Assembly: GCA_023666265.1 (NCBI GenBank)
Contig: JAMPCH010000025.1
Coordinates: 1 to 38,622 of the forward strand
Source of the DNA: Roseburia sp.
GTDB taxonomy: Bacteria; Bacillota; Clostridia; Oscillospirales; Ruminococcaceae
Direction: 5' to 3'
Length of the DNA stretch: 38,622 bases
Every line of letters starts with the position of its first letter. The first letter of the stretch is position 1. Below are positions 1 to 6,829 of the stretch, piece by piece. Below the pieces are notes generated by a model. It was not told the origin of the DNA and did not search any database. It worked only from the letters and a program-made list of their open reading frames with translations. Both the position numbers and the translations under genes were made by a program.

Positions 1-63
1 CGAAAAATCTGCTTGCAATCCGAGCATTTCGGATTGCGTCAACAAGCCCTAAAAATAAATAGA

Positions 64-104
64 CCCTTCCCGAAACTTTCCTTCGGGAAGGGTTCGTTTT
101 TTGT
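64..104. terminator. Intrinsic terminator beside guaB 3' end
   Basis: A perfect 11 bp stem (CCCTTCCCGAA at 64-74 with TTCGGGAAGGG at 82-92) has a 7-base loop. On the + strand it is followed by a T-rich tail; on the - strand, after guaB, by a weaker T-rich tract. It probably ends guaB and also any + strand gene entering from the left. Confidence 0.8.
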
Positions 105-115
105 TTTACAAATAC

Positions 116-1627
116 TTATTCGATGTGACCCGACCGTCCGCTGTCCTTTAGAATGACGTCGTGAGAGCCGCCCTCGACGATACTCGTCGCCGAAACGAGC
201 GTGAGCTTGGCGTTCTTTTGGAAATCGGGGATATTGAGACAGCCGCAGTTACACATCGTCGAGCGTACCTTTGAGAGCGAGCGGGTCACGTTATCCTTGA
301 GCGACCCCGCGTAGGGGACATAGCTGTCGACCCCCTCCTCAAAGGAGAGCTTTTTATCCCCGCCCATATCATATCTTTGCCAGTTGCGAGCGCGGTTAGA
401 CCCCTCGCCCCAGTATTCTTTTACATATGTACCGTTTACCATGAGCTTATTCGTCGGCGACTCGTCAAAGCGCGAGAAGTATCGCCCGAGCATAATAAAG
501 TCCGCCCCCATCGCGAGCGCGAGGGTCATATGATAGTCGTGGACGATCCCCCCGTCGGAGCAGACGGGGATATATACGCCCGTCTCCTCAAAGTAGCGGT
601 CGCGCTCCTCGCATACCTCGATGAGCGCGGTCGCCTGTCCGCGACCGATCCCCTTTTGTTCGCGGGTGATACAGATCGAGCCGCCGCCGATCCCGACCTT
701 GATAAAGTCCGCGCCGCAATCGGCGAGGAAGCGAAAGCCCTCTTTATCGACGACGTTCCCCGCGCCGACCTTGACCGTGTCGCCATAGCGCCCTCTGATC
801 CAGTCGATCGTGAGCTTTTGCCATTCGCTAAAGCCCTCCGAGCTGTCGATACAGAGGATGTCCGCCCCCGCCTCGACGAGCGCGGAGACGCGCTCGGCGT
901 AGTCGCGGGTATTGATCCCCGCGCCGACGACGTAGCGCTTCTTGGCGTCGAGAAGCTCGTTGACGTTTTCCTTATGCGAGTCATAGTCCTTACGGAATAC
1001 GAAGTAGAGGAGCTTCCCTTCGCTATCGATGATCGGGAGGGCGTTGAGCTTATGCTCCCAGATGATGTCGTTCGCCTCTTTTAGGGTCGTCTCCGCCGGG
1101 GCGGTGATGAGCTTGGAGAAGGGGGTCATAAACTCCTTCACCTTTACGTCGGGCGACATACGCGAGACGCGATAGTCGCGGCTCGTCACGATCCCGACGA
1201 GCTTGGCGTCGGGCGAACCGTTCTCGGTGACCGCCATGGTCGCGTGACCCGTTTTTTCCTTTAGGGCGAGGACGTCGGCGAGCGTCATCTCGGGGCTAAG
1301 GTTAGAGTCGCTCTTAACATAGCCCGCCTTATACGACTTGACGCGCGCGACCATCGCCGCCTCGTCCTCGACGCTCTGAGACCCGTAGATAAAAGAAATT
1401 CCGCCCTCCTTCGCGAGCGCGACCGCCATTTTTTCGCCCGAGACGGACTGCATGATCGCCGAGACGAGCGGGATATTCATATAGATCGCGCTTTCTTCCC
1501 CTTTTTTATACTTAACGACGGGGGTACGAAGCGACACATTCGTGGGGATACACTTAGACGAGGAATACCCCGGGACAATGAGGTATTCGCCGAAGGTGTG
1601 GGAGGGTTCGGGATAAATAAATGCCAT
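116..1627 (-). CDS. guaB: IMP dehydrogenase
   Basis: Catalyses NAD-dependent oxidation of IMP to XMP, the first committed step of GMP synthesis, in the cytoplasm. The 503-residue product has the usual layout: an N-terminal part of the TIM barrel, two CBS repeats at about residues 105-225, then the main barrel. The active-site loop [11 protein letters not shown] near residue 320 carries the catalytic Cys, followed by the GIGRGQATA flap segment; the phosphate and flavin-like glycine loops ([21 protein letters not shown]) are intact. The start is supported by AAAGGAG seven bases upstream and a sigma-A promoter at 1688-1716. It is transcribed alone, divergently from the hydrolase at 1884. Length and motifs are complete, so the enzyme should be active. 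Confidence 0.96.
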   Translation of the reverse strand: MAFIYPEPSHTFGEYLIVPGYSSSKCIPTNVSLRTPVVKYKKGEESAIYMNIPLVSAIMQSVSGEKMAVALAKEGGISFIYGSQSVEDEAAMVARVKSYKAGYVKSDSNLSPEMTLADVLALKEKTGHATMAVTENGSPDAKLVGIVTSRDYRVSRMSPDVKVKEFMTPFSKLITAPAETTLKEANDIIWEHKLNALPIIDSEGKLLYFVFRKDYDSHKENVNELLDAKKRYVVGAGINTRDYAERVSALVEAGADILCIDSSEGFSEWQKLTIDWIRGRYGDTVKVGAGNVVDKEGFRFLADCGADFIKVGIGGGSICITREQKGIGRGQATALIEVCEERDRYFEETGVYIPVCSDGGIVHDYHMTLALAMGADFIMLGRYFSRFDESPTNKLMVNGTYVKEYWGEGSNRARNWQRYDMGGDKKLSFEEGVDSYVPYAGSLKDNVTRSLSKVRSTMCNCGCLNIPDFQKNAKLTLVSATSIVEGGSHDVILKDSGRSGHIE

Positions 1628-1687
1628 AATAAGCTCCTTTCCGATGATCGGTTTACTCTTTCCTTATATAAATTATTCTTAAAGATT

Positions 1688-1716
1688 ATTATAGCGGTAT
1701 TTTCGCCGAAAGTCAA
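1688..1716 (-). promoter_or_regulatory. Sigma-A promoter of guaB
   Basis: On the - strand, TTGACT (1716-1711) and TATAAT (1693-1688) are separated by 17 bp, about 50 bases before the guaB ribosome binding site. No purine-riboswitch-like leader is recognisable in the short 5' region. Confidence 0.85.
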
Positions 1717-1809
1717 CAGTTTTTTTACGGCGAAGCGCACAAAGATTGTCCGCCGAAGGCGTTCGGGACTGCCCGATTGCCGAATTTCGGCGAAAGGCGA
1801 ATTTTTCAA

Positions 1810-1838
1810 TTGCTTTTTTCTTTTCAATGGTGTATAAT
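1810..1838 (+). promoter_or_regulatory. Sigma-A promoter of the MBL-fold hydrolase
   Basis: TTGCTT (1810-1815), a 17 bp spacer and TATAAT (1833-1838), directly preceded by TG. Initiation near 1845 gives a leader of about 40 bases to the ATG at 1884. Confidence 0.8.
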
Positions 1839-1883
1839 CATAATGAACGTGTGTTTAAATCGACGAAAAGGAATGAAACGGTA

Positions 1884-2525
1884 ATGTTTGAAATATTTAC
1901 CTTAACGCTCCCGCCGCTCGGGACGAACTGTTACCTCGTAAAAACGGGAGAAAAAAGCGGTCTCGCGATCGACCCCGCCGCCGACGCGGATAAAATTTTG
2001 GAGAAGGCGGCGGAGAACGGCTTCGCGATCGAAAAGATCCTCTTGACCCACGGTCATTTCGACCATACGGGCGCGGTCAACGCGCTCGTCGAAAAAACGG
2101 GGGCGAAGGTCTACCTTCACGCGGCGGACGAGCCCCTGTTAAAGGACGCGAATAAGGCGCTCGCCTATTTTTGCCCCGAGATCCCCTTTGAGGAGAAACG
2201 GGCGGACGTCCTCCTCGCGGACGGCGACACGGTCGAACAGGACGAGCTGACCTTCCGCGTCCTCCATACGCCGGGACATACGGCGGGGAGCGTATGCTTC
2301 CTCCTCGACGCGCCGGACGGCGAAAAGCTGATGTTCGCGGGGGATACGATCTTTAAGGATTCGATCGGGCGGAGCGACGGCTATTCGGGCGATCATATCG
2401 TCCAGCGCGAAACGCTCGAGCGCCTAAAGGCACTCCCCGACGACTATACGATCCTAAGCGGTCACGGCGAGCCGACGACGCTCTTTATCGAAAAGCGATA
2501 TAATCCCTTTCTTTCCGATTTTTAG
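1884..2525 (+). CDS. MBL-fold metallo-hydrolase (glyoxalase II-like)
   Basis: A 213-residue cytoplasmic metallo-beta-lactamase-fold hydrolase of the YcbL/GloB-like group. These hydrolyse thioesters such as S-lactoylglutathione analogues, though the substrate here cannot be read from sequence. The dinuclear zinc motif THGHFDH lies near residue 55. Further metal ligands are the His of HTPGHT near 130, the Asp of AGDTIF near 155 and the His of SGHGEPT near 195. The start at 1884 is chosen because homologous folds begin with a short strand like FEIFTL and it follows the promoter closely; its ribosome site (AAAGG, about 12 bases away) is weak. Upstream in-frame starts would add an unlikely basic extension. 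A terminator follows at 2659-2687. Confidence 0.9.
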   Translation: MFEIFTLTLPPLGTNCYLVKTGEKSGLAIDPAADADKILEKAAENGFAIEKILLTHGHFDHTGAVNALVEKTGAKVYLHAADEPLLKDANKALAYFCPEIPFEEKRADVLLADGDTVEQDELTFRVLHTPGHTAGSVCFLLDAPDGEKLMFAGDTIFKDSIGRSDGYSGDHIVQRETLERLKALPDDYTILSGHGEPTTLFIEKRYNPFLSDF

Positions 2526-2658
2526 CGAGACCGCCGAAACGCGATCCTGCCAAAAAAATTAAAAATTTTTTCATTTCATATTTCGTTCTCCGCCGAGAAC
2601 AATACTAGCGGACGTGATCCGCGAAGCGGAACGCGCCCACAGAACGCTCGACGAAAAG

Positions 2659-2687
2659 CGAAACGCCCCGAACGGGCTTTCGTTTTT
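2659..2687 (+). terminator. Terminator after the MBL-fold gene
   Basis: CGAAA plus GCCC pairs with GGGC plus TTTCG around a short loop (one bulged C at 2664), followed by five T at 2683-2687. It lies about 135 bases past the stop codon and just before the next gene. Confidence 0.65.
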
Positions 2688-2734
2688 GGTTAAGAGCGTT
2701 CCCGTTGAACCTTTTTTGGAAAGGAGACCGAAGG

Positions 2735-3184
2735 ATGAAAAAATTTACCGGTATTCTTGCCGCGCTCGCGCTCGCGTCCGCTTTTACGGTCGGCGCCGGG
2801 GCGCAGGGTATCATAGATGACGTGATCGACGGCGCGGAGAATGTTGTGGACGACGTCGGAGATACCGCCGAGGACATTGTCGACGGCGGGAGCGGCGACG
2901 GAACGATCGGCGGGAGCGGGACGGACGCCCCGAACCTTAACCCCGGCGATAACACCGACACCGATATCGTAGACGACACCGACGACCCCGATATCCCCGA
3001 CCAGATCGAGGACGACACGACCGATAACCCCACGGCGGGGAAGGACGAAAACACCGTGACCCCGCCCTCTAACGAGGACGACCCTAACCCCGCGACCGGC
3101 GTACCCTTTATGACCGCCGGACTTGTCGCGATCAGCGCGGCGGGCGTCGCCTATCTCACCAAGCGCAGAAACGGCGACCGATAA
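2735..3184 (+). CDS. Small Asp-rich surface protein with NPATG sorting motif
   Basis: The 149-residue product has a signal peptide (MKK, hydrophobic stretch, GAQG at about 25). A 90-residue region very rich in Asp, Gly, Thr and Pro follows. The C-terminal sorting signal has NPATG at about 118-122, a hydrophobic helix, and the basic tail KRRNGDR. This is the layout of sortase substrates; NPxTG is a variant used by some clostridial sortases. The acidic body is probably disordered and may bind cations or act as a wall spacer, but no function can be assigned. A strong ribosome site (GGAAAGGAG, 8 bases) fixes the ATG at 2735. No sortase gene is in the window. Confidence 0.75.
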   Translation: MKKFTGILAALALASAFTVGAGAQGIIDDVIDGAENVVDDVGDTAEDIVDGGSGDGTIGGSGTDAPNLNPGDNTDTDIVDDTDDPDIPDQIEDDTTDNPTAGKDENTVTPPSNEDDPNPATGVPFMTAGLVAISAAGVAYLTKRRNGDR

Positions 3185-3336
3185 CCCCTTTTAAACGATA
3201 GCGAAAAAATAACGGTCTTCCCCTTTTTTTATGACAGGCGGCGAGAGCGCCGGGCTTCGCCTAAACCGCGAGCCTCGGAGAAACGCGCCGTAAAGCCGAC
3301 CGAAGGCTGAACATTCGGTATCGGGAAGCCGAAAAA

Positions 3337-3375
3337 ATACCCGCCCCTTTAAATAAGGGGGCGGGTATCGTTTTT
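3337..3375. terminator. Bidirectional terminator between convergent genes
   Basis: ATACCCGCCCC (3337-3347) pairs with GGGGCGGGTAT (3358-3368). The + strand tail is TCGTTTTT and the - strand tail is TTTTTTC, so the hairpin can end both the NPATG gene (+) and rpmE (-). Confidence 0.85.
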
Positions 3376-3390
3376 CCGAAAAAACAAAGC

Positions 3391-3591
3391 TTAACCGCGA
3401 TTGTACTTCTTGTTGAAGCGATCTACGCGTCCGCCCGTGTCTACGAGCTTCTGCTTCCCGGTAAAGAAGGGGTGGCACTTCGAGCAAATTTCAACGCGAA
3501 TGTCCTTTTTCGTCGAACGGGTCTCGATGACCGCACCACAGGCGCACTTGATCGTCGTCGCCTCATACTTCGGGTGAATATCCTTTTTCAT
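3391..3591 (-). CDS. rpmE: 50S ribosomal protein L31 (zinc form)
   Basis: A 66-residue bL31 of the large ribosomal subunit. It carries the zinc-ribbon cysteines (C16, C18, C36, C39), so this is the zinc-binding C+ form rather than the zinc-free paralogue. The family signatures MKKDIHPKY and [10 protein letters not shown] are present and the length is standard. The ribosome site AGGCGGTG sits about 10 bases before the ATG. Its transcript should start near 3819 from a consensus promoter and carry a leader of about 230 bases that contains palindromic element A (3617-3779). The same arrangement precedes rpmF, the other zinc-ribbon ribosomal protein in the window, which suggests shared post-transcriptional control. 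Confidence 0.97.
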   Translation of the reverse strand: MKKDIHPKYEATTIKCACGAVIETRSTKKDIRVEICSKCHPFFTGKQKLVDTGGRVDRFNKKYNRG

Positions 3592-3616
3592 GTACTGTCA
3601 CCGCCTTTTTTTGCTT

Positions 3617-3779
3617 AGACCACCTCGGAAACTTCCAAAACGCTGCCTAACTTGCCCTTTTTGTGCTGTGTCTTGCCGTTTTTCCTTGAAATACATACAG
3701 TATTCCTGCGGAAACCCGACAAAACACAGCGCAAAAATTTCGTCGCCATTCAGCATTTCGGAAGTTCCCGAGGAGGTCT
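3617..3779 (-). repeat. Palindromic element A, copy 1 (rpmE leader)
   Basis: This 163 bp element can fold almost end to end. A 29 bp outer stem (ends AGACCTCCTCGG and CCGAGGTGGTCT in the rpmE sense) has one mismatch. An internal loop, an inner stem of about 28 pairs and a small apical hairpin follow. It matches copy 2 at 9069-9233 over its whole length. In the rpmE mRNA strand most departures from Watson-Crick pairing in the outer stem are G-U pairs. It lies between the promoter and the ribosome site of rpmE. It could be a MITE (TA flanks both ends) or a leader RNA element. Confidence 0.85.
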
Positions 3780-3790
3780 ATTGATCACAA

Positions 3791-3810
3791 CCGTGGGGCG
3801 CAACCCACGG
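3791..3810 (-). other. Small hairpin at the start of the rpmE leader
   Basis: CCGTGGG (3791-3797) and CCCACGG (3804-3810) form a 7 bp stem with a 6-base loop, within the first 30 bases of the predicted rpmE transcript. No T-tail follows, so it is not a terminator; it may be part of the leader structure. Confidence 0.5.
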
Positions 3811-3825
3811 ACTATCCGAGTTAAG

Positions 3826-3854
3826 ATTATACCATATTTTTTCGGGGTTGTCAA
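3826..3854 (-). promoter_or_regulatory. Consensus sigma-A promoter of rpmE
   Basis: On the - strand TTGACA (3854-3849), 17 bp, TATAAT (3831-3826). The -10 context TATGGTATAATCT is the same as in the rpmF promoter at 8974-9002. Confidence 0.92.
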
Positions 3855-3893
3855 GACTTTTTCGGGATTTATTTGAGCTTTCACGGTCGGCTT

Positions 3894-4460
3894 TTACGCC
3901 CCCTCCACATAGATGTAATGGGCGATCACGTGCCTTTCGTCGTAGCGGGGGACGCTCGGTTTGTTCGCCTCGTGGTTATAATCCGTTACGTCGTTGATCT
4001 CGTCTCTTTCTCTAGTCATGCTGAGCGTGTTTTCGTCAACATAGCCAAAGCCGCTCGGCGTTCCCGCGACGGAAACGTGTTGTAAAAGCTCGCCCATCGA
4101 GTAGCAGTTCCATTCCGAATAATACGGACCGTAAAAGCGATCCTCTTCCTCCGCCATCGCTCTGTATTTCGCGTCAAAGTTTTCCCAGTATTCGCCCACA
4201 AATCGAACCGTCTGATAATCGGTGATCTCGATATACTCGGTCTCATCGAGCCCCCAGTCCCGCTGGAGCAGGTACTTACCGGGCTTGAGACTTTCGAGGA
4301 TGTGAACGCCGCCCTCCGGCTCAACGTGGGTATTCATCACTATAAAAGAATAATGGATATAATCCGCGAAACCGCTGACGACCACCCACGCGGACAACAG
4401 GACAACGGCAACGATAACGGACATCACGATGATAAATTTTTTACTTATTTTTTGGGTCAT
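3894..4460 (-). CDS. Membrane-anchored protein of unknown function
   Basis: Not recognised. The 188-residue product has a short basic N-terminus, one hydrophobic helix (about residues 9-30, IIVMSVIVAVVLLSAWVVV) and an extracytoplasmic remainder. The outer part contains LKPGKYLL, then EYIEITDYQTVRF, a pattern also seen in the protein at 12026 (LKPGRYYL, then CIEIYDDRTFAL). The two may share a small beta-rich domain. The start is supported by AAGGAG seven bases before the ATG. No convincing promoter was found in the AT-rich upstream region (4461-4645). Nothing identifies a catalytic site. Confidence 0.7.
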   Translation of the reverse strand: MTQKISKKFIIVMSVIVAVVLLSAWVVVSGFADYIHYSFIVMNTHVEPEGGVHILESLKPGKYLLQRDWGLDETEYIEITDYQTVRFVGEYWENFDAKYRAMAEEEDRFYGPYYSEWNCYSMGELLQHVSVAGTPSGFGYVDENTLSMTRERDEINDVTDYNHEANKPSVPRYDERHVIAHYIYVEGA

Positions 4461-4645
4461 GTCATACTCCTTGTTTTAAAGTAATGTTCATAGGCTGTTG
4501 TACATATCTTTTCGTCAAATTTTACCGATCACCGCACCAAATTTTTCGACTTATGAAAACAAGTCCGAAAAGTTTTTCTTATTTCTAACAAAAATTGCTC
4601 AAAAATCTATGTACAAAGCCTATGACCACAAACGCTTATATTACA
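4461..4645. other. AT-rich spacer, nothing recognised
   Basis: This 185-base gap between two - strand genes is markedly AT-rich compared with the flanking genes. I see a ribosome site for the gene ending at 3894 but no clear promoter, terminator or RNA structure. Confidence 0.5.
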
Positions 4646-5230
4646 TTATGCTTTATTAAGTGTAATACTGTTAATTATAAAATACGGGTGTGCATAGCCC
4701 TTATGATACCTTCCTATGATCTCTGCCGGTTTATTAACAAATTCGTTCTGAGTACTATTCACTTTTGTATAACCGGTATAGTTGACTGTAAGATTATCCG
4801 ACCCCGTGACAGTAGGGGCAAAATAAAGTCTTTCTACATTATCTCCGTTACAAAGGCATTCTCCGTATTTGGGGTAAAAGATCCTGATTGAAATATGTGT
4901 CGCGCCGGTAATTGTCACATGATACTTATCGTCGGCGGAAACATAAGACCCCCAATATGCTTTGTCAATAGCATCGTCAGACATCGTCGCGTAAGGCGCG
5001 ATCCCGTCGTTCTCCGCTTCATCCGCGAGGTCGTCGTCCACACGCGTCAGTACGATCGGCTCGTCAAAAACGATCGTGACCGCTCCCTGTTCATCCTCCA
5101 CGACGGTGTACGCTTCTTCCCCGTAGACGGGGGCTTCCTCCGCGTATGCGGGTACGAAAAGGGTCGTTGCGCTTGCCGCGATCACTGCCGCCGCAAGCAT
5201 TTTGTTCATTACGTTCTTCATTTTTTTCAT
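4646..5230 (-). CDS. Exported protein of unknown function
   Basis: Not recognised. The 194-residue product has a signal peptide: basic MKKMKNVMNK, hydrophobic AAAVIAASATTLFV, cleavage likely after AYA. An acidic stretch (VVEDEQGAVTIVFDEP) and a probably beta-rich C-terminal half (residues 85-194) follow, with one CLC motif. No sorting signal or second membrane segment is present. The start at 5230 is preferred over an upstream in-frame ATG because AGAAAGGAAAAG precedes it. A consensus promoter lies at 5312-5340. The C-terminal coding half is clearly more AT-rich than the N-terminal half and its neighbours, which could reflect transfer or recombination. Confidence 0.75.
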   Translation of the reverse strand: MKKMKNVMNKMLAAAVIAASATTLFVPAYAEEAPVYGEEAYTVVEDEQGAVTIVFDEPIVLTRVDDDLADEAENDGIAPYATMSDDAIDKAYWGSYVSADDKYHVTITGATHISIRIFYPKYGECLCNGDNVERLYFAPTVTGSDNLTVNYTGYTKVNSTQNEFVNKPAEIIGRYHKGYAHPYFIINSITLNKA

Positions 5231-5271
5231 GACTTTCTTTTCCTTTCTGTAATACAATTGTTATTCTGTCC

Positions 5272-5299
5272 GATCCGTATCCGCGCGGTCATACGGATC
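5272..5299 (-). other. Inverted repeat in the 5' leader of the exported-protein gene
   Basis: GATCCGTAT (5272-5280) and ATACGGATC (5291-5299) are perfect 9 bp arms around a GC-rich 10-base centre, just after the predicted transcription start. It could stabilise the mRNA or be an operator. Confidence 0.5.
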
Positions 5300-5311
5300 C
5301 CGACATTCCAT

Positions 5312-5340
5312 ATTATAGCACTTTGCACGATTTTTGTCAA
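5312..5340 (-). promoter_or_regulatory. Consensus sigma-A promoter of the exported-protein gene
   Basis: On the - strand TTGACA (5340-5335), 17 bp, TATAAT (5317-5312). Confidence 0.9.
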
Positions 5341-5367
5341 CATTTTTGCGACTTTTTTAAAAAAATT

Positions 5368-5398
5368 GACCCGACGAAAAAAGTTTTTTCGCCGGGTC
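5368..5398 (-). terminator. Terminator of the lipoprotein gene
   Basis: GACCCG-CGAAAAAA (5368-5382) pairs with TTTTTTCG-CGGGTC (5384-5398) with one mismatch and a 1-base centre. On the - strand it is followed by AATTTTTTT. Element B copy 1 now separates it from the stop codon of the lipoprotein gene. Confidence 0.75.
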
Positions 5399-5421
5399 AT
5401 AAAGCCCTTTTCGGGAATTAT

Positions 5422-5592
5422 GGCTACACCGCACAATTATTGCCGTTCGAGTGGCAGTCAGATTTTTCGTCAGATTGTACAGATTTTATGCAGGAAGGCT
5501 GACGCCTTTCAAAGAAAATCTGTGCAATATGGCGGAAAAGATGACTGTCAATCGGGCGGCAAAGCCGTAGGCGGTAATTGCGCGGTGTTGCC
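5422..5592 (-). mobile_element. Element B copy 1 (palindromic MITE-like)
   Basis: A 171 bp element with 18 bp terminal inverted repeats (GGCAACACCGC and GGCTACACCGC ends). It is flanked by a 4 bp direct duplication TTAT (5418-5421 and 5593-5596). It is closely similar to copies at 11705 and 23388, here in the opposite orientation. The two halves are imperfectly complementary along their whole length. It has no coding capacity. It abuts the stop codon of the lipoprotein gene, and the duplicated TTAT includes that stop (TAA on the - strand). Confidence 0.9.
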
Positions 5593-6627
5593 TTATTTCA
5601 GCCTTTCGCGGATCGCCGCCGCCTCGTCGCTGTCCGCCGCGTAAACGCTCCCGCTCGGGGAGGAGATCACGTAGACGTAAGAGGTCGGACCGCTCCGCTT
5701 TAAGAGAAGGAGATATTTTTCCCCGATCTCGGCGCTGTCCTTGGGGAGCGCGGCGTAAACGTTTGAGATATTGTCGTTTTCCGCCTTTAAAATTTCGGTC
5801 ACGCTGCATTCATAGGTCGTCCGATCCTCGGCAAAATTCTGAAAATACCCGGTCGTCTCCACCCCGAGGACATAGTCGGAGAAGGCGATGATCTCGTCGA
5901 GGTCGTCCGAGCGGATAAACGGCGTACCGATCTCCTCCTCCGGCTCGGCGCAACTTAGCGCGTTTTCGTCGAGATAGGCGCGAACGTCGTCCGCGACCTC
6001 GTCCGCGATCTCGTCGATCGTCCGCCCTTGGATAAAGGTCGCGGCGACCGCGCCGCCCTCGTCGAGCGCGATAAACGCGTCCCCGCTCGGGTAATACGCG
6101 TCCTCGTCATAAAAGACCGAGATCGACTTTCTAAGCGGGAGGATATACTCCGTCCCCGCCTCGTACCAAATATCCGTCGAGACATACCCGACCGAATCCT
6201 CGACGGAATAATCCCCCTCGAGGATCGTGACCGAGAAGGTCTCGGGCATTTCCCCGCCGTTTAAGACCTCGACCCGCCGAAAGGCGTATACTCTTTTATC
6301 GGGCGTTTGGCGAACCGCCCCGATACATTCCGCGCGGACGACGCAGTAGCTTCGCGCGACCGCCTCCTCAAAGTCGATCTGTTCACAGTCGTATTCGTCG
6401 AAAGGCTCGAGGTCGGGATCGGGGAAGGATAATTCGATCGCCTCGACTGTTTCGGTTTTCGCGTCGGTCTCCGCCGTTTCGGCGACAACGGTCTCGGTCG
6501 GGACGGTCGTTTCCGTTTCCGCCGTATTCGTTCCTTCCGTCGGGGAAGTCTCCCCACAGGCGGATAGCGCGAAGATCGCCGCCAACAGGCATAAAAATTT
6601 TCTCTTTCGTTTTTCGTTTGCTCTCAT
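5593..6627 (-). CDS. Lipoprotein of unknown function
   Basis: Not recognised beyond being a lipoprotein. The 344-residue product starts MRANEKRKRKF, followed by a hydrophobic segment and the lipobox LSAC, so Cys would be lipidated and the protein anchored outside the membrane. A Thr/Glu/Ala-rich linker of about 45 residues precedes the folded part. Two similar blocks can be seen: an ...AYSFRRVEVLNG-like strand region near 110-170 (TFSVTILEGDYSVEDSVGY, EYILPLRK) and another near 245-320 (YECSVTEILKAE, KYLLLLKRS). This suggests an internal duplication of a beta-rich domain. The start was chosen seven bases after AGGAG. A palindrome covers its promoter -10 box, and element B sits at its stop codon. 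Confidence 0.75.
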   Translation of the reverse strand: MRANEKRKRKFLCLLAAIFALSACGETSPTEGTNTAETETTVPTETVVAETAETDAKTETVEAIELSFPDPDLEPFDEYDCEQIDFEEAVARSYCVVRAECIGAVRQTPDKRVYAFRRVEVLNGGEMPETFSVTILEGDYSVEDSVGYVSTDIWYEAGTEYILPLRKSISVFYDEDAYYPSGDAFIALDEGGAVAATFIQGRTIDEIADEVADDVRAYLDENALSCAEPEEEIGTPFIRSDDLDEIIAFSDYVLGVETTGYFQNFAEDRTTYECSVTEILKAENDNISNVYAALPKDSAEIGEKYLLLLKRSGPTSYVYVISSPSGSVYAADSDEAAAIRERLK

Positions 6628-6657
6628 CGTCATACTCCTCATCATCAATACGGTATT

Positions 6658-6672
6658 TCCTCCTTCGGAGGA
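6658..6672 (-). other. Leader hairpin with SD-like arm
   Basis: TCCTCC (6659-6664 region) and GGAGGA form a short stem-loop in the leader of the lipoprotein mRNA, about 30 bases before its start. One arm resembles a ribosome binding site, but no start codon is placed behind it. Confidence 0.4.
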
Positions 6673-6692
6673 CTTACGTTATACTATATAAA

Positions 6693-6721
6693 ATAGTATA
6701 TAACCCCGCCGTAATTGTCAA
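6693..6721 (-). promoter_or_regulatory. Promoter of the lipoprotein gene with palindromic -10 region
   Basis: On the - strand TTGACA (6721-6716), 17 bp, TACTAT (6698-6693). The -10 box lies in a perfect inverted repeat, TATACTAT (6680-6687) with ATAGTATA (6693-6700), a candidate operator. The -35 box is part of a tandem TTGACAAT repeat. Confidence 0.75.
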
Positions 6722-6794
6722 TTGTCAAATCACCCAAAAATAACCGTAAATTTTCTCCGTTTTCAACAAATATCCCTCGCTTTTGGAAAATGCC

Positions 6795-6823
6795 TTGCAA
6801 AACAGCGGATTTTAAGGTATAAT
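6795..6823 (+). promoter_or_regulatory. Sigma-A promoter of pgi
   Basis: TTGCAA (6795-6800), 17 bp, TATAAT (6818-6823). The transcript would carry an unusually long leader of about 330 bases before pgi. Confidence 0.8.
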
Positions 6824-6829
6824 GAAAAG

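Noticed and set aside
11-47. Hairpin at the window edge (GCTTG...CAAGC around GCAATCCGA/TCGGATTGC)
   Set aside because: The stretch is cut by the window edge. An 11-base match (CGAAAAATCTG) to element B is too short to call a fourth copy.
377-1084. A 235-codon open frame antisense to guaB
   Set aside because: It lies wholly inside a complete IMP dehydrogenase gene, has no ribosome site and gives a product rich in Arg, Asp and Val typical of the reverse strand of GC-biased codons.
3652-3876. Short frames inside element A and element B copies
   Set aside because: They differ between copies, start without ribosome sites and arise from the palindromes; conservation is at the level of base pairing, not protein.
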